Of a stretch of 64,000 nucleotides of DNA, positions 55,241 to 64,000 are shown one piece after another. The position numbers and the translations under genes are program-made. The stretch is from Pseudomonas sp. BCA17 (GTDB lineage: Bacteria > Pseudomonadota > Gammaproteobacteria > Pseudomonadales > Pseudomonadaceae). Within the stretch, counting starts at the first letter, position 1; every line of letters begins with the position of its first letter. A model generated the notes under the pieces. That model saw nothing but the letters and a program-made list of their open reading frames with translations, was not told the DNA's origin and searched no databases. The DNA lies in the NCBI RefSeq assembly GCF_004519405.1, contig NZ_SGWI01000003.1, forward strand, positions 372,001 to 436,000. Direction: 5' to 3'.

Positions 55241-56542
55241 ATGCCCGAATACGTCAATTGGCTTCGTCACGCTTCGCCCTACATCAACGCTCACCGGGAC
55301 TGCACCTTTGTGGTCATGTTGCCGGGCGATGGTGTGGAGCATCCGAATTTCGGCAATATCGTCCACGACCTGGTGCTGCTCCACAGCCTGGGTGTGCGGC
55401 TGGTGCTGGTACACGGCTCGCGCCCTCAGATCGAGGCGCGCCTTGAGGCCCGCGGCCTGACTCCGGCTTACCACGAAGGCTTGCGCATCACCGATGCCGC
55501 GACGCTGGAATGTGTGATCGACGCCGTCGGCCACCTGCGTATTGCGATCGAAGCGCGCCTGTCCATGGACATGGCGTCTTCGCCGATGCAGGGCTCGCGC
55601 CTGCGTGTCGCCAGTGGCAACCTGGTGACTGCCCGCCCGATCGGCGTGCTCGAAGGTGTGGATTACCACCACACCGGCGAAGTGCGTCGGGTCGACCGCA
55701 AGGGTATCAACCGCCTGTTGGACGAGCGCTCCATTGTGCTGCTGTCGCCCCTGGGTTACTCGCCCACCGGTGAGATCTTCAACCTGGCCTGCGAAGACGT
55801 CGCCACGCGCGCCGCTATCGACCTGGGTGCCGACAAACTGCTGCTGTTCGGGGCCGACATGGGCCTGATCGATGAAAACGGCCGGCTGGTGCGCGAACTG
55901 CGCCCCCAGCAAGTGCCGGCGCACTTGCAACGCCTGGGTGCGAGCAACTATCAGGCCGAATTGCTCGACGCGGCCGCCGAGGCTTGCCGCGGAGGAGTAG
56001 GGCGCAGCCATATCGTCAGCTACGCCGAAGACGGCGCCTTGCTCACCGAGCTCTTCACCCGGGACGGCGGCGGTACGCTGGTGGCCCAGGAGCAATTCGA
56101 GCAGGTGCGCGAAGCGGCGATTGAAGACGTGGGCGGCTTGCTCGACCTGATCAGCCCGTTGGAAGAGCAGGGCATTCTGGTACGCCGTTCGCGTGAAGTC
56201 CTGGAGCGTGAGATTGAGCAGTTCAGCGTGGTCGAGCGTGAAGGCATGATCATCGCCTGCGCGGCGCTGTACCAGATTGCGGATTCGGATGCCGGTGAGC
56301 TGGCGTGTCTGGCGGTGAACCCCGAGTACCGTCATGGTGCGCGTGGTGATGTGTTGCTCGAACGTATTCAGACCCGTGCCCGGGCGCAGGGGTTGAAGAC
56401 ACTGTTTGTCCTCACCACCCGCACCGCTCACTGGTTCCGCGAGCGCGGCTTTGTGCCGAGCAGCGTGGATCGCCTGCCGTCGGCGCGGGCGTCGCTCTAC
56501 AACTACCAGCGTAATTCGAAAATTTTCGAGAAAGCGCTCTAA
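55241..56542 (+). CDS. argA: N-acetylglutamate synthase (amino-acid N-acetyltransferase)
   Basis: A 433-residue enzyme of the first committed arginine step. The N-terminal amino-acid-kinase-like domain (about 1-285, VLVHGSRPQIEARL, GADKLLLFGADMGLID) binds arginine for feedback inhibition. The C-terminal GNAT acetyltransferase domain (about 290-433) carries LACLAVNPEYRHGARGDVLLERI. Full length. The Shine-Dalgarno is weak (AGG, four bases away), so translation may depend on the upstream leader. Confidence 0.95.
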   Translation: MPEYVNWLRHASPYINAHRDCTFVVMLPGDGVEHPNFGNIVHDLVLLHSLGVRLVLVHGSRPQIEARLEARGLTPAYHEGLRITDAATLECVIDAVGHLRIAIEARLSMDMASSPMQGSRLRVASGNLVTARPIGVLEGVDYHHTGEVRRVDRKGINRLLDERSIVLLSPLGYSPTGEIFNLACEDVATRAAIDLGADKLLLFGADMGLIDENGRLVRELRPQQVPAHLQRLGASNYQAELLDAAAEACRGGVGRSHIVSYAEDGALLTELFTRDGGGTLVAQEQFEQVREAAIEDVGGLLDLISPLEEQGILVRRSREVLEREIEQFSVVEREGMIIACAALYQIADSDAGELACLAVNPEYRHGARGDVLLERIQTRARAQGLKTLFVLTTRTAHWFRERGFVPSSVDRLPSARASLYNYQRNSKIFEKAL

Positions 56543-56544
56543 CT

Positions 56545-56635
56545 AAAAGGGGGGCTTACTCCCTATAGCGGTGGGTCAGTCACTTATGAGGGGCTGGCTG
56601 GATGACTGCTGTCGCAAGCAAGCCCCTCTCACATT
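56545..56635. repeat. REPIN after argA
   Basis: The left arm AAAAGGGGGGCTTACTCCC (56545-56563) and inverted right arm GCAAGCAAGCCCCTCTCACATT (56613-56634) belong to the GGGGGCTTGCTCCC class. It starts three bases after the argA stop and could form the 3' end of the argA transcript. Confidence 0.8.
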
Positions 56636-57318
56636 CGCCTGCGTTTTATCTTGATGCATGTGTCGCTGACGAGCGCTGAACAACCCGGCAACAGCGCCTT
56701 GCGCCTTCCCCATCTTCAAAAACTCCGCCCTGTCCCCAAACGCTTTTGCCATGACGCATCGCCCCACGCTTAAGAAGCATTGATCTGGGCCGATACGCTA
56801 AACGTCACGATCGATACATTGAGTGAAGTCGTCGCTACGCGAAGCCTGGCACCCTCACCTGACGACTTGCGGGCCGCTTTGACAGCAAAAGAAATTATTA
56901 GTGACACAAAAACTGTAACAAATTGACGGGAGGATGTGCCTTTGGCCATGATGGCGTCGCCTTTTTGATCGTGGGTGACGTATGCAACGGTACGGCCACG
57001 TCAATCGATCTAAAAAAGGCTGTTAAAGACCATTTGGGTATTAGCTTATGGCGCGGTTGGTCTACGCTGGTCGACTCGCTTACCTGAAAAGCTTATTCCT
57101 GAATGGTATGAAAAAGAATGAAATAATTCTTTTTGGGTGTATGAAAAACTCATTACCCTGCAGGGACCAAATTAACTGCGATTAGACGAAGGTAGTAGAC
57201 ATATCAGGTTACGATTGACTTGGTAGTCACTATCTGGCGCTAATCGCGCATCTGTGGATCAAGGGCGTTAGACCCGAGACCTAAGAAATACAAAAATTAG
57301 AAATGAGAGGAGCGGTAC
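56636..57318. other. 683-base gap upstream of the OprD porin gene
   Basis: No convincing gene here. The first 130 bases hold a GC-rich stretch readable as a short minus-strand ORF, judged not real. From 56880 the composition becomes AT-rich. A perfect low-GC inverted repeat AAAAAGAAT-N6-ATTCTTTTT lies at 57111-57134. A sigma-70-like promoter follows at 57215-57244. The length suggests complex porin regulation or an unannotated small RNA, but nothing proves the latter. Confidence 0.5.
57215..57244 (+). promoter_or_regulatory. Candidate oprD-family promoter
   Basis: TTGACT (57215-57220) and GCTAAT (57239-57244) are spaced by 18 bases, matching at 5 and 4 of 6. The implied leader is about 65 nt, ending with GAGAGGAGCGGTAC before the ATG. 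Confidence 0.4.
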
Positions 57319-58668
57319 ATGAAGAAGTCAACATTGGCGTTGGCCGTGGCTGTGGCTGCAATTGCACAACAGGCACACTCCGCCGGTTTCATCGAAGACA
57401 GCAAGGCCACTCTGGGTCTGCGTAACTTCTACATCAACACTGACAACCGTGATGGCCAGCCTGCAGCAACTGGCAGCGGCGCCAACACTCGTAGCAAAAA
57501 CGCCGAATGGGGCCAAGGCTTCGATCTGCGTTTCATCTCGGGTTATACCCAAGGTACCGTTCAGTTTGGTGTTGATGCTATCGGCCTGTATGGCTTGCGC
57601 CTGGATTCCAGCCGTGCAGACCACGGTAACTACACCGGTACAGCTTCCGGCGGTACCGTCTTCCCAAGCGATGGCAACAAGGCTGTCCGCGACTACGCCA
57701 GCCTGGGCCTGACCGGTAAGGTCAAGATTTCCCAGACCGAGCTGAAAATCGGCACCCTGCAGCCAAACAACCCGGTCATCAAGACCAACGACGGTCGTTT
57801 GCTGCCACAAACCTTCCAGGGCGGCCAGATCACGTCGAACGAGATCAAAGACCTGACCCTGACCGCTGGTCAAATCGAGCACGCCAAGGGCCGTAACTCC
57901 AGCAACAACGAAGGTCTGTCCCTGGCTGGTGCCAACGGTAGCTCGAACTATGACGCAGGTAACTTCGTCAACAAGTTCTACTATGCCGGTGCTGACTACA
58001 AAATCACCAAAGACCTGACCGCTTCTTACTACTACGGCGAGCTGAAAGACTTCTACTCGCAGAACTTCCTGGGTTTGGTACACAACTGGGCAATCGGCCC
58101 GGGCGTGCTGAAAAGCGACCTGCGCTACTACCGTAGCCGTGACAACGGTGCCAATGGTGACACCGCCGGTTACTACACCTCTGGTTACTACGGCGGCACC
58201 ACCACCAAGGGCAAGGTCGACAACGATCTCTACAGCTACTTGGCACTGTACTCGGTTGCTGGTCACACCTTTGGTGGCGGTTACCAGTACACCAAGGGCG
58301 ACAGTGACTTCCCTTGGCTGAACCAAGGTGACGGCTCGTCGAACAGCACCATCACCGACATGCAAATCCAGAAGTTCGCCCGCGCTGGCGAGCGTACCTG
58401 GCAAGCTCGCTACGCTTATGACTTCGCCAAAGTCGGCGTACCTGGCCTGACCGCCGGTGTGGTTTACCTGCGTGGTACCAACATCTCCAACCCTACTGGT
58501 GATAAAACCGAATGGGAACGTGATCTGACTCTGGCTTACGTTGTTCCAGAAGGGCCGCTGAAAAACCTCGGTGTGGCTTGGAAAAACGCTATGTGGCGTA
58601 CCGATATCGCTACCCGCGACCAAGACGAAAACCGTCTGATCGTCAGCTACTCGATCCCACTGTTGTAA
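57319..58668 (+). CDS. OprD-family outer-membrane porin
   Basis: A 449-residue substrate-specific porin. A signal peptide ends AHSAG (about 22). The mature start FIEDSKATLGLRNFYIN is the OprD family hallmark, followed by EWGQGFDLRFISGYTQGTVQFGVDAIGLYGLRLDSS. The 18-strand barrel ends IVSYSIPLL. Family members import amino acids, peptides or carboxylates; which is not clear here. Strong Shine-Dalgarno GAGAGGAG. Codon use is that of a highly expressed gene. The gene is preceded by a long regulatory gap. Confidence 0.93.
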   Translation: MKKSTLALAVAVAAIAQQAHSAGFIEDSKATLGLRNFYINTDNRDGQPAATGSGANTRSKNAEWGQGFDLRFISGYTQGTVQFGVDAIGLYGLRLDSSRADHGNYTGTASGGTVFPSDGNKAVRDYASLGLTGKVKISQTELKIGTLQPNNPVIKTNDGRLLPQTFQGGQITSNEIKDLTLTAGQIEHAKGRNSSNNEGLSLAGANGSSNYDAGNFVNKFYYAGADYKITKDLTASYYYGELKDFYSQNFLGLVHNWAIGPGVLKSDLRYYRSRDNGANGDTAGYYTSGYYGGTTTKGKVDNDLYSYLALYSVAGHTFGGGYQYTKGDSDFPWLNQGDGSSNSTITDMQIQKFARAGERTWQARYAYDFAKVGVPGLTAGVVYLRGTNISNPTGDKTEWERDLTLAYVVPEGPLKNLGVAWKNAMWRTDIATRDQDENRLIVSYSIPLL

Positions 58669-58680
58669 GCGCTTGAAACC

Positions 58681-58703
58681 TTGCCCGGCGCAATGCCGGG
58701 CAA
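58681..58703 (+). terminator. Hairpin downstream of the porin gene
   Basis: TTGCCCGGC and GCCGGGCAA form a perfect nine-pair stem with a five-base loop, 12 bases after the stop. The following GGTGTGTTGCTTT has only a weak T tract. Confidence 0.65.
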
Positions 58704-58939
58704 GGTGTGTTGCTTTCAGGTCGGGCTCAACCCCCGCAAGCCCTTCCCGACCCCTCTTTGTACAGCGTCTCAAGGCCTTCTCGAACCTTGGAACCGATGT
58801 TGATCCTCGCTTCTTGCCAAGTCCAATGAACAGATTTTTAATATTCCTTTATCGTCTAGATAAATCGATATTTATTCTTTTTAAATAATCCGCAACCCAT
58901 GCACAGTGGGCTCCATAAGCACTCATCAGGAGCTACACC

Positions 58940-59578
58940 ATGAGCCTAAGACTGGGCGATATCGCCCCCGACTTCGAACAGGATTCCAGCGCCGGCAAGA
59001 TTCGTTTCCATGAGTGGCTGGGCGATAGCTGGGGGGTGCTGTTTTCACACCCGGCGGACTTCACGCCTGTGTGCACCACCGAGCTGGGCTTTACCGCCAA
59101 GCTCAAGGACGAGTTCGCCCAGCGCGGTGTAAAGGCCATCGCTCTGTCGGTAGACCCCGTGGACTCGCACCACAAGTGGATCGAAGACATCAACGAAACC
59201 CAGAACACGGTCGTCAACTTCCCGATCCTGGCCGACGCCGATCGCAAGGTGTCGGACCTTTACGACTTGATCCATCCGAATGCCAGCGACACCCTCACCG
59301 TGCGTTCCCTGTTCGTGATCGACCCGAACAAGAAGATTCGCCTGACGATTACTTATCCGGCCAGCACGGGTCGCAACTTCCACGAAATCCTGCGGGTCAT
59401 CGACTCGTTGCAGTTGACCGATAACCACAAGGTCGCCACGCCCGCCAACTGGCAGGACGGCGATGAAGTGGTGATCGTGCCGTCACTCAAGGACGAAGAA
59501 GAGATCAAGAAGCGCTTTCCGAAGGGCTATCGCGCGGTGAAGCCGTACCTGAGGCTGACACCACAACCGAATCGCTGA
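58940..59578 (+). CDS. lsfA: 1-Cys peroxiredoxin LsfA
   Basis: A 212-residue Prx6-type thiol peroxidase. The active site is SHPADFTPVCTTELG with peroxidatic Cys45 and His37. No resolving cysteine was found, so it is the 1-Cys class. The C-terminal domain (NWQDGDEVVIVPSLKDEEEIKKRFPKGYR) is typical. LsfA was named for induction under low sulfur and is known next to ssu genes in Pseudomonas, which fits the operon here. A strong terminator follows. The promoter gap is AT-rich. Confidence 0.92.
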   Translation: MSLRLGDIAPDFEQDSSAGKIRFHEWLGDSWGVLFSHPADFTPVCTTELGFTAKLKDEFAQRGVKAIALSVDPVDSHHKWIEDINETQNTVVNFPILADADRKVSDLYDLIHPNASDTLTVRSLFVIDPNKKIRLTITYPASTGRNFHEILRVIDSLQLTDNHKVATPANWQDGDEVVIVPSLKDEEEIKKRFPKGYRAVKPYLRLTPQPNR

Positions 59579-59608
59579 GTTTCAACGGATCACATAGCAG
59601 GGGTTTTC

Positions 59609-59633
59609 AGGCCGTTTCGACGGCCTTTTTTTT
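59609..59633 (+). terminator. Rho-independent terminator of lsfA
   Basis: AGGCCG / CGGCCT stem with a six-base loop and eight T, 30 bases after the lsfA stop. It separates lsfA from the ssu operon transcript. Confidence 0.9.
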
Positions 59634-59690
59634 CGCCTTGGGATTTATGAATCAAATATATTTTTATGGAATAAACAAATGAAAAAATAA

Positions 59691-59710
59691 GATTTATAGA
59701 TATATAAATC
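59691..59710 (+). promoter_or_regulatory. Palindrome in the ssuE promoter region
   Basis: GATTTATA-N4-TATAAATC is a perfect inverted repeat within an AT-rich stretch (59640-59720), about 75 bases before ssuE. A smaller GATT-N4-AATC pair lies at 59642-59653. It is a candidate CysB or other sulfur-regulator binding region; the regulator is inferred from the downstream genes. Confidence 0.4.
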
Positions 59711-59785
59711 AGCTGATATGGTCTGTTCCATCTTGGCGCCATCGCCACCCAGCGAACCGCCGACACTTGCTCAAGGAATACCTGC

Positions 59786-60379
59786 ATGCTGGTCGTAACA
59801 CTTGGAGGCAGCCCCAGCCAGCGTTCCCGCTCCGGGGTCTTGCTGGATAAAACCCGTCAGTGGCTACAGCAAAAAGGCGTGGAAGTGGTGAGTTATCAGA
59901 TACGGGACTTCCCGGCCGAAGACTTGCTGCACGCCCGCTTCGACAGCCCCAAAGTCATCGACCTGTTGCAGCAAGTGGCCAACGCCGACGGCCTGGTCAT
60001 CGCCACTCCGGTGTACAAGGCCTCGTTTTCCGGCGCGCTGAAAACCGTGCTCGACCTGCTGCCCGAACGCGCCCTGGCCCACAAGATCGTGTTGCCCATG
60101 GCCACCGGCGGCAGCATCGCCCACATGCTGGCGGTGGATTACGCCTTGAAGCCCGTGCTCTCGGCCCTGAAAGCCCAGGAATTGCTCCACGGCATCTTTG
60201 CCGAAGACAGCCAGATCGCCTATGGCGAGGGCAGCGCCCAGGCACAACTGGTGCCTGTGCTCGAACAGCGTTTGCATGAGGCCCTGGAGACACTCTATGG
60301 CGCCATGGCTCGTCGCCCGAAACCGCTGGACCCCCATGTGTTGAATGAACGTTTGTTGAGTGCTCGCTGGAGCATTTAA
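59786..60379 (+). CDS. ssuE: NAD(P)H-dependent FMN reductase SsuE
   Basis: A 197-residue flavodoxin-fold reductase supplying FMNH2 to SsuD. The phosphate/FMN loop [12 protein letters not shown] is at 6-17, and [21 protein letters not shown] (about 73-93) is the family signature. First gene of ssuEADCB, with a 93-base gap before ssuA. Confidence 0.94.
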   Translation: MLVVTLGGSPSQRSRSGVLLDKTRQWLQQKGVEVVSYQIRDFPAEDLLHARFDSPKVIDLLQQVANADGLVIATPVYKASFSGALKTVLDLLPERALAHKIVLPMATGGSIAHMLAVDYALKPVLSALKAQELLHGIFAEDSQIAYGEGSAQAQLVPVLEQRLHEALETLYGAMARRPKPLDPHVLNERLLSARWSI

Positions 60380-60472
60380 GCCGTACTGTTTTTTGTAGGA
60401 CTCACCTTACTCAGCCGCCAACGGCCAAGCAGGTGCAGCCAACCCCCTCATCGCAAATTTGGAGAGAGCGCC

Positions 60473-61441
60473 ATGCGCACTGTCATTTTGCGTCGTGGTC
60501 TGGTCGCACTGTTTGCTGCGGCTGTGTCCTTCGGCGCCATTGTTCAAGCTCAAGCGGCCGAGACCCTGCGGATCGGTTATCAGAAGTACGGCACCTTGGT
60601 GTTGCTCAAAGCCAAGGGCAGTCTGGAAAAGCGCCTGGCCGCCCAGGGCGTGCAGGTGCAATGGACTGAATTCCCCGGCGGCCCGCAGTTGCTGGAAGGC
60701 TTGAACGTCGGCTCGATCGACTTCGGCGTCACCGGTGAAACCCCGCCGGTCTTCGCCCAGGCGGCCGGCGCCGACCTGCTTTACGTCGCCTACGAGCCAC
60801 CGGCGCCGACCAGCGAAGCGATCCTGGTGCCGAAAGACTCGCCGATCAAATCGGTGGCCGAGCTCAAGGGCAAGAAAATCGTGCTGAACAAAGGCTCCAA
60901 CGTGCACTACCTGCTGGTACGTGCCCTGGAAGACGCCGGCCTCAAATACACCGACGTGCAAACCGTATTCCTGCCGCCCGCCGATGCCCGCGCCGCATTC
61001 GAGCGGGGCAGCGTGGATGCCTGGGTGATTTGGGACCCTTACCAGGCCGCCGCCGAGAAACAACTGCAGGCGCGCACCCTGCGTGACGGCACCGGCATTG
61101 CCGACAACCACCAGTTCTACCTTGCCACCAAGCCTTACGCCACGCAGCACCCGGATGTGATCAAGGCGCTGGTGGAAGAAGTGCGCGCGGTGGGCGAATG
61201 GTCCAAGGCCAACCCGCAGGAAGTCACCCAACAAGTCGCACCGCTGCTCGGCCTGCCGGCCGACATCACCCTGACCTCGGTCAAGCGCCAGGGCTACGGC
61301 GCGCTGTTCCTGACACCCGAGGTGGTCGCCGCCCAGCAGAAAATCGCCGACAGCTTCTATCAACTCAAATTGATCCCCAAACCCTTGAGCATCAAGGACG
61401 TGATCTGGACCCCACCCGCCGCCGTTGCCAAAGCGCCGTAA
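60473..61441 (+). CDS. ssuA: Aliphatic sulfonate ABC transporter binding protein SsuA
   Basis: A 322-residue periplasmic protein. A signal peptide (1 to about 28, ending AQAAE) is followed by the sulfonate-binding start [19 protein letters not shown]. The segments [33 protein letters not shown] and [10 protein letters not shown] are typical of SsuA. It captures alkanesulfonates for SsuC/SsuB. The Shine-Dalgarno GGAGAG is present. ssuD follows 25 bases downstream. Confidence 0.95.
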   Translation: MRTVILRRGLVALFAAAVSFGAIVQAQAAETLRIGYQKYGTLVLLKAKGSLEKRLAAQGVQVQWTEFPGGPQLLEGLNVGSIDFGVTGETPPVFAQAAGADLLYVAYEPPAPTSEAILVPKDSPIKSVAELKGKKIVLNKGSNVHYLLVRALEDAGLKYTDVQTVFLPPADARAAFERGSVDAWVIWDPYQAAAEKQLQARTLRDGTGIADNHQFYLATKPYATQHPDVIKALVEEVRAVGEWSKANPQEVTQQVAPLLGLPADITLTSVKRQGYGALFLTPEVVAAQQKIADSFYQLKLIPKPLSIKDVIWTPPAAVAKAP

Positions 61442-61466
61442 TCCGACTTCTTCAGGAGACAACTCC

Positions 61467-62615
61467 ATGAGCCTCAATATTTTCTGGTTCCTGCCTACCC
61501 ACGGCGACGGCCATTACCTTGGCACCGCCGAAGGCGCTCGCGCCGTCGACCATGGTTATTTGCAGCAAGTGGCCCAGGCCGCCGACCGCCTGGGCTTCGG
61601 CGGGGTACTGATCCCCACCGGCCGCTCCTGCGAAGACTCGTGGCTGGTGGCTGCCTCGCTGATCCCCGTGACCCAGCGTTTGAAATTCCTTGTCGCGCTT
61701 CGCCCCGGGATCATTTCCCCGACGGTGGCCGCGCGTCAGGCAGCCACTCTGGATCGTTTGTCCGGAGGGCGTGCGTTATTCAACCTGGTCACCGGTGGCG
61801 ATCCGGAGGAATTGGCTGGCGACGGTTTGTTCCTCAGTCATGAAGAGCGCTACCAGGCCTCGGTGGAGTTCACCCGCATCTGGCGTCGCGTGCTGGAAGG
61901 CGAAACGGTGGATTACGACGGCGAGCACATCAGCGTCAAAGGCGCGAAATTGCTCTATCCACCCATCCAGCAACCGCGCCCGCCGCTGTATTTCGGCGGC
62001 TCCTCCGAAGCGGCCCAGGACCTGGCTGCCGAACAAGTGGAAATGGTGCTGACCTGGGGCGAGCCACCGGCCGCCGTCGCCGAGAAAATCGAACAGGTAC
62101 GTGCCAAGGCCGCCAAGCTTGGGCGCACCGTGCGCTTCGGTATTCGTCTGCATGTGATCGTGCGCGAAACCAACGAGCAAGCCTGGCAAGCCGCCGACAA
62201 ACTCATCTCCCACCTGGACGACGACACCATCGCCCGTGCCCAGGCGTCCCTGGCGCGTTTTGACTCGGTTGGCCAACAACGCATGGCCGCGCTCCATGGC
62301 GGCAGTCGCGACAACCTGGAAGTCAGCCCCAACCTGTGGGCTGGCGTCGGCCTGGTGCGTGGCGGTGCCGGTACGGCGCTGGTGGGCGACGGTCCGACGG
62401 TCGCGGCGCGGGTCAAGGAGTACGCCGACCTGGGCATCGATACATTCATCTTCTCCGGTTATCCACACCTGGAAGAGTCGTATCGGGTGGCCGAGCTGTT
62501 GTTCCCGCACTTGGATATCGAACGTCCCGAATTGCCGAAAAGCGCTGGCTACGTCAGCCCGTTCGGTGAAATGGTCGCCAACGACATCCTTCCCAAAGCT
62601 GCATCACAGAGCTGA
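61467..62615 (+). CDS. ssuD: FMNH2-dependent alkanesulfonate monooxygenase
   Basis: A 382-residue bacterial-luciferase-like TIM-barrel enzyme that desulfonates alkanesulfonates to aldehyde and sulfite using FMNH2 from SsuE. Family blocks: [16 protein letters not shown] (3-18), [13 protein letters not shown] (with the active-site cysteine region), and [25 protein letters not shown] 61467 follows CAGGAGA. Full length. Confidence 0.96.
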   Translation: MSLNIFWFLPTHGDGHYLGTAEGARAVDHGYLQQVAQAADRLGFGGVLIPTGRSCEDSWLVAASLIPVTQRLKFLVALRPGIISPTVAARQAATLDRLSGGRALFNLVTGGDPEELAGDGLFLSHEERYQASVEFTRIWRRVLEGETVDYDGEHISVKGAKLLYPPIQQPRPPLYFGGSSEAAQDLAAEQVEMVLTWGEPPAAVAEKIEQVRAKAAKLGRTVRFGIRLHVIVRETNEQAWQAADKLISHLDDDTIARAQASLARFDSVGQQRMAALHGGSRDNLEVSPNLWAGVGLVRGGAGTALVGDGPTVAARVKEYADLGIDTFIFSGYPHLEESYRVAELLFPHLDIERPELPKSAGYVSPFGEMVANDILPKAASQS

Positions 62616-62624
62616 GGCGGCGCC

Positions 62625-63413
62625 ATGAACTTTGAAAAACTGAGCCATCGCGTCGCACCTTGGGTGCTGCCGATCCTGTTGCTGGCGGTGTGGCAGTTGT
62701 CGGTATCGGCGGGCTGGTTGTCGACGCGCATTCTGCCGGCACCGAGCGCTGTGATCGAAGCCGGGATCAACCTGGTGCGCAGCGGCGAAATCTGGACGCA
62801 CCTGGCTATCAGCGGTTGGCGTGCCGGCCTGGGGTTTGTGATTGGTGGCAGTATCGGTCTGGCCCTGGGCTTCATCACCGGCCTGTCGAAGTGGGGCGAG
62901 CGCCTGTTGGACAGCTCGGTGCAGATGATCCGCAACGTGCCGCACCTGGCGTTGATTCCATTGGTGATCCTGTGGTTCGGCATTGACGAGACCGCGAAGA
63001 TTTTCCTGGTCGCCCTCGGCACGCTGTTCCCGATCTACCTGAACACCTACCACGGCATCCGCAACGTCGACCCGGCGTTGGTGGAGATGTCGCGCAGCTA
63101 TGGCCTGTCCGGGTTCAGCCTGTTCCGTCAGGTCATTCTGCCCGGGGCGCTGCCGTCGATTCTGGTGGGTGTGCGCTTTGCCCTGGGCTTTATGTGGCTG
63201 ACCCTGATTGTGGCGGAAACCATCTCGGCCAGTTCGGGCATCGGTTACCTGGCAATGAACGCTCGCGAATTTCTGCAGACCGACGTCGTCGTTCTGGCCA
63301 TCGTCATGTACGCAGTCCTCGGCAAATTGGCCGACCTCGCCGCCCGTGGCCTGGAGCGTGTGTGGCTGCGCTGGCACCCGGCTTACCAAGTGAATAAAGG
63401 AGGTGCGGCATGA
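62625..63413 (+). CDS. ssuC: Sulfonate ABC transporter permease SsuC
   Basis: A 262-residue permease with about six helices. The EAA-type loop is [40 protein letters not shown] (about 148-187). It begins 9 bases after ssuD and overlaps ssuB by 4 bases (ATGA). Confidence 0.95.
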   Translation: MNFEKLSHRVAPWVLPILLLAVWQLSVSAGWLSTRILPAPSAVIEAGINLVRSGEIWTHLAISGWRAGLGFVIGGSIGLALGFITGLSKWGERLLDSSVQMIRNVPHLALIPLVILWFGIDETAKIFLVALGTLFPIYLNTYHGIRNVDPALVEMSRSYGLSGFSLFRQVILPGALPSILVGVRFALGFMWLTLIVAETISASSGIGYLAMNAREFLQTDVVVLAIVMYAVLGKLADLAARGLERVWLRWHPAYQVNKGGAA

Positions 63414-64000
63414 CCGCTCAACAACCTCCGCGCCTGCTTAAAGGCATCCCGCTGGCAGTGCGCAAGTTGCGCAAGGCCTTTGGTGCGCGGGAAGTGCTCA
63501 AAGAGATAGACCTGCATATCCCGGCCGGCCAGTTCGTCGCGGTGGTGGGCCGCAGCGGATGCGGTAAAAGCACCTTGCTGCGCTTGTTGGCGGGCCTGGA
63601 CAAAGCCAGCGGCGGTGAACTGCTGGCCGGTTCCGCGCCGCTCGAAGCAGCGATTGAAGATACGCGGTTGATGTTCCAGGAAGCGCGCTTGCTGCCGTGG
63701 AAAAAGATCATCGATAACGTGGGCCTTGGCCTCAAGGGCAACTGGCGTCCCAAAGCATTGGAGGCGTTGGAGGCGGTCGGCCTGGCCGAGCGTGCCAATG
63801 AATGGCCGGCAGCCTTGTCCGGTGGCCAGAAGCAGCGCGTGGCCCTGGCCCGCGCCTTGATTCACCAGCCGCGCCTGTTGCTGCTCGACGAGCCGTTGGG
63901 CGCGTTGGACGCACTGACCCGCATCGAGATGCAGCAACTGATCGAAAACCTTTGGCAGAAACACGGCTTCACCGTGTTGCTGGTGACCCACGACGTCAGC
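63410..64000 (+). CDS. ssuB: Sulfonate ABC transporter ATP-binding protein SsuB (cut by window end)
   Basis: The first 197 residues are present. Walker A GRSGCGKS (47-54), the Q-loop FQEARLLPW, signature LSGGQ (136-140), Walker B LLLLDE (156-161) and the H-loop LVTHD are all visible. The frame stays open at base 64000, with the C-terminal part beyond the window. The AAGGAGG Shine-Dalgarno is strong. Last visible gene of ssuEADCB. Confidence 0.95.
   Translation, partial: MTAQQPPRLLKGIPLAVRKLRKAFGAREVLKEIDLHIPAGQFVAVVGRSGCGKSTLLRLLAGLDKASGGELLAGSAPLEAAIEDTRLMFQEARLLPWKKIIDNVGLGLKGNWRPKALEALEAVGLAERANEWPAALSGGQKQRVALARALIHQPRLLLLDEPLGALDALTRIEMQQLIENLWQKHGFTVLLVTHDVS

Noticed and set aside
56576..56767. 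63-residue minus-strand ORF downstream of argA
   Set aside because: Its C-terminal part is encoded by the REPIN arm, it has no good Shine-Dalgarno and its composition is unlike a protein. It is treated as non-coding.
56944..57080. Open frame of about 40 codons in the gap before the porin gene
   Set aside because: It has only TTG or GTG starts without a Shine-Dalgarno, an atypical codon choice and no recognisable sequence.

Overview
The window reads as chromosomal DNA of a fluorescent Pseudomonas, most likely the P. fluorescens group. Gene content and order follow the conserved Pseudomonas backbone: elbB–sterol desaturase–dedA–hemB–ppk–ppx, trxA–rho–O-acetylase–ubiD, glpT–quinone reductase–fliL-like–rbbA cluster, fau–6S RNA–zapA–ygfB–pepP–ubiH–ubiI, iron ABC–gcvTH, and gspE-like–CYTH/CHAD–argE–argA. 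At least five intergenic gaps carry the paired REP elements (REPINs, core close to GGGGGCTTGCTCCCGAT or GAGCGGGCTTGCCC) typical of SBW25-like strains. No tRNA, rRNA, prophage, insertion sequence or CRISPR array was seen.

Layout. 1-8.1 kb: the tail of a membrane protein gene, elbB, a fatty-acid-hydroxylase-type desaturase, a DedA protein, then hemB-ppk facing ppx. A good PHO box lies in front of hemB-ppk. 8.1-13.0 kb: an accessory chaperone-usher pilus operon inserted between ppx and trxA, with an unusual repeat-rich leader and an internal terminator after the subunit gene. 13.0-16.8 kb: a polar amino-acid ABC transporter and a divergent FadR-type regulator. 16.9-23.4 kb: trxA, rho, a surface-polysaccharide O-acyltransferase, ubiD and an Fe-S flavin reductase. 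23.3-28.5 kb: a small outer-membrane-barrel candidate, a TonB-dependent receptor, ChaC and GlpT, with a GlpR-type operator upstream of glpT. 28.7-35.2 kb: quinone oxidoreductase, a FliL-like protein, and the three-gene HlyD/RbbA/ABC-2 exporter. 35.2-41.9 kb: an EVE protein, fau, 6S RNA, zapA and its coiled-coil partner, facing away from ygfB-pepP-ubiH-ubiI. 42.0-48.2 kb: iron ABC binding protein and permease (no ATPase present), gcvT-gcvH (no gcvP present), an ArnB-like aminotransferase and a DUF2388 protein. 48.2-53.8 kb: NfeD/SPFH pair, an orphan GspE-type ATPase, an ACT-like protein divergent from an Lrp regulator, and a CYTH-CHAD protein. 53.9-58.7 kb: argE, argA and an OprD porin. 58.9-64.0 kb: lsfA and the sulfonate operon ssuEADC with ssuB cut by the window end.

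Themes. Polyphosphate and phosphate metabolism recur (ppk, ppx, CYTH-CHAD, glpT, PHO box). Three ubiquinone genes are present (ubiD, ubiH, ubiI). The 3' end is a sulfur-starvation cluster. I did not find a convincing wholly new multi-gene system. The most informative new observations are regulatory: an eight-codon leader ORF ending in two arginine codons in front of argA, the PHO box before hemB-ppk, and the TGTAGG cluster plus internal terminator of the pilus operon. All functional calls rest on reading the translated sequence without database searches.
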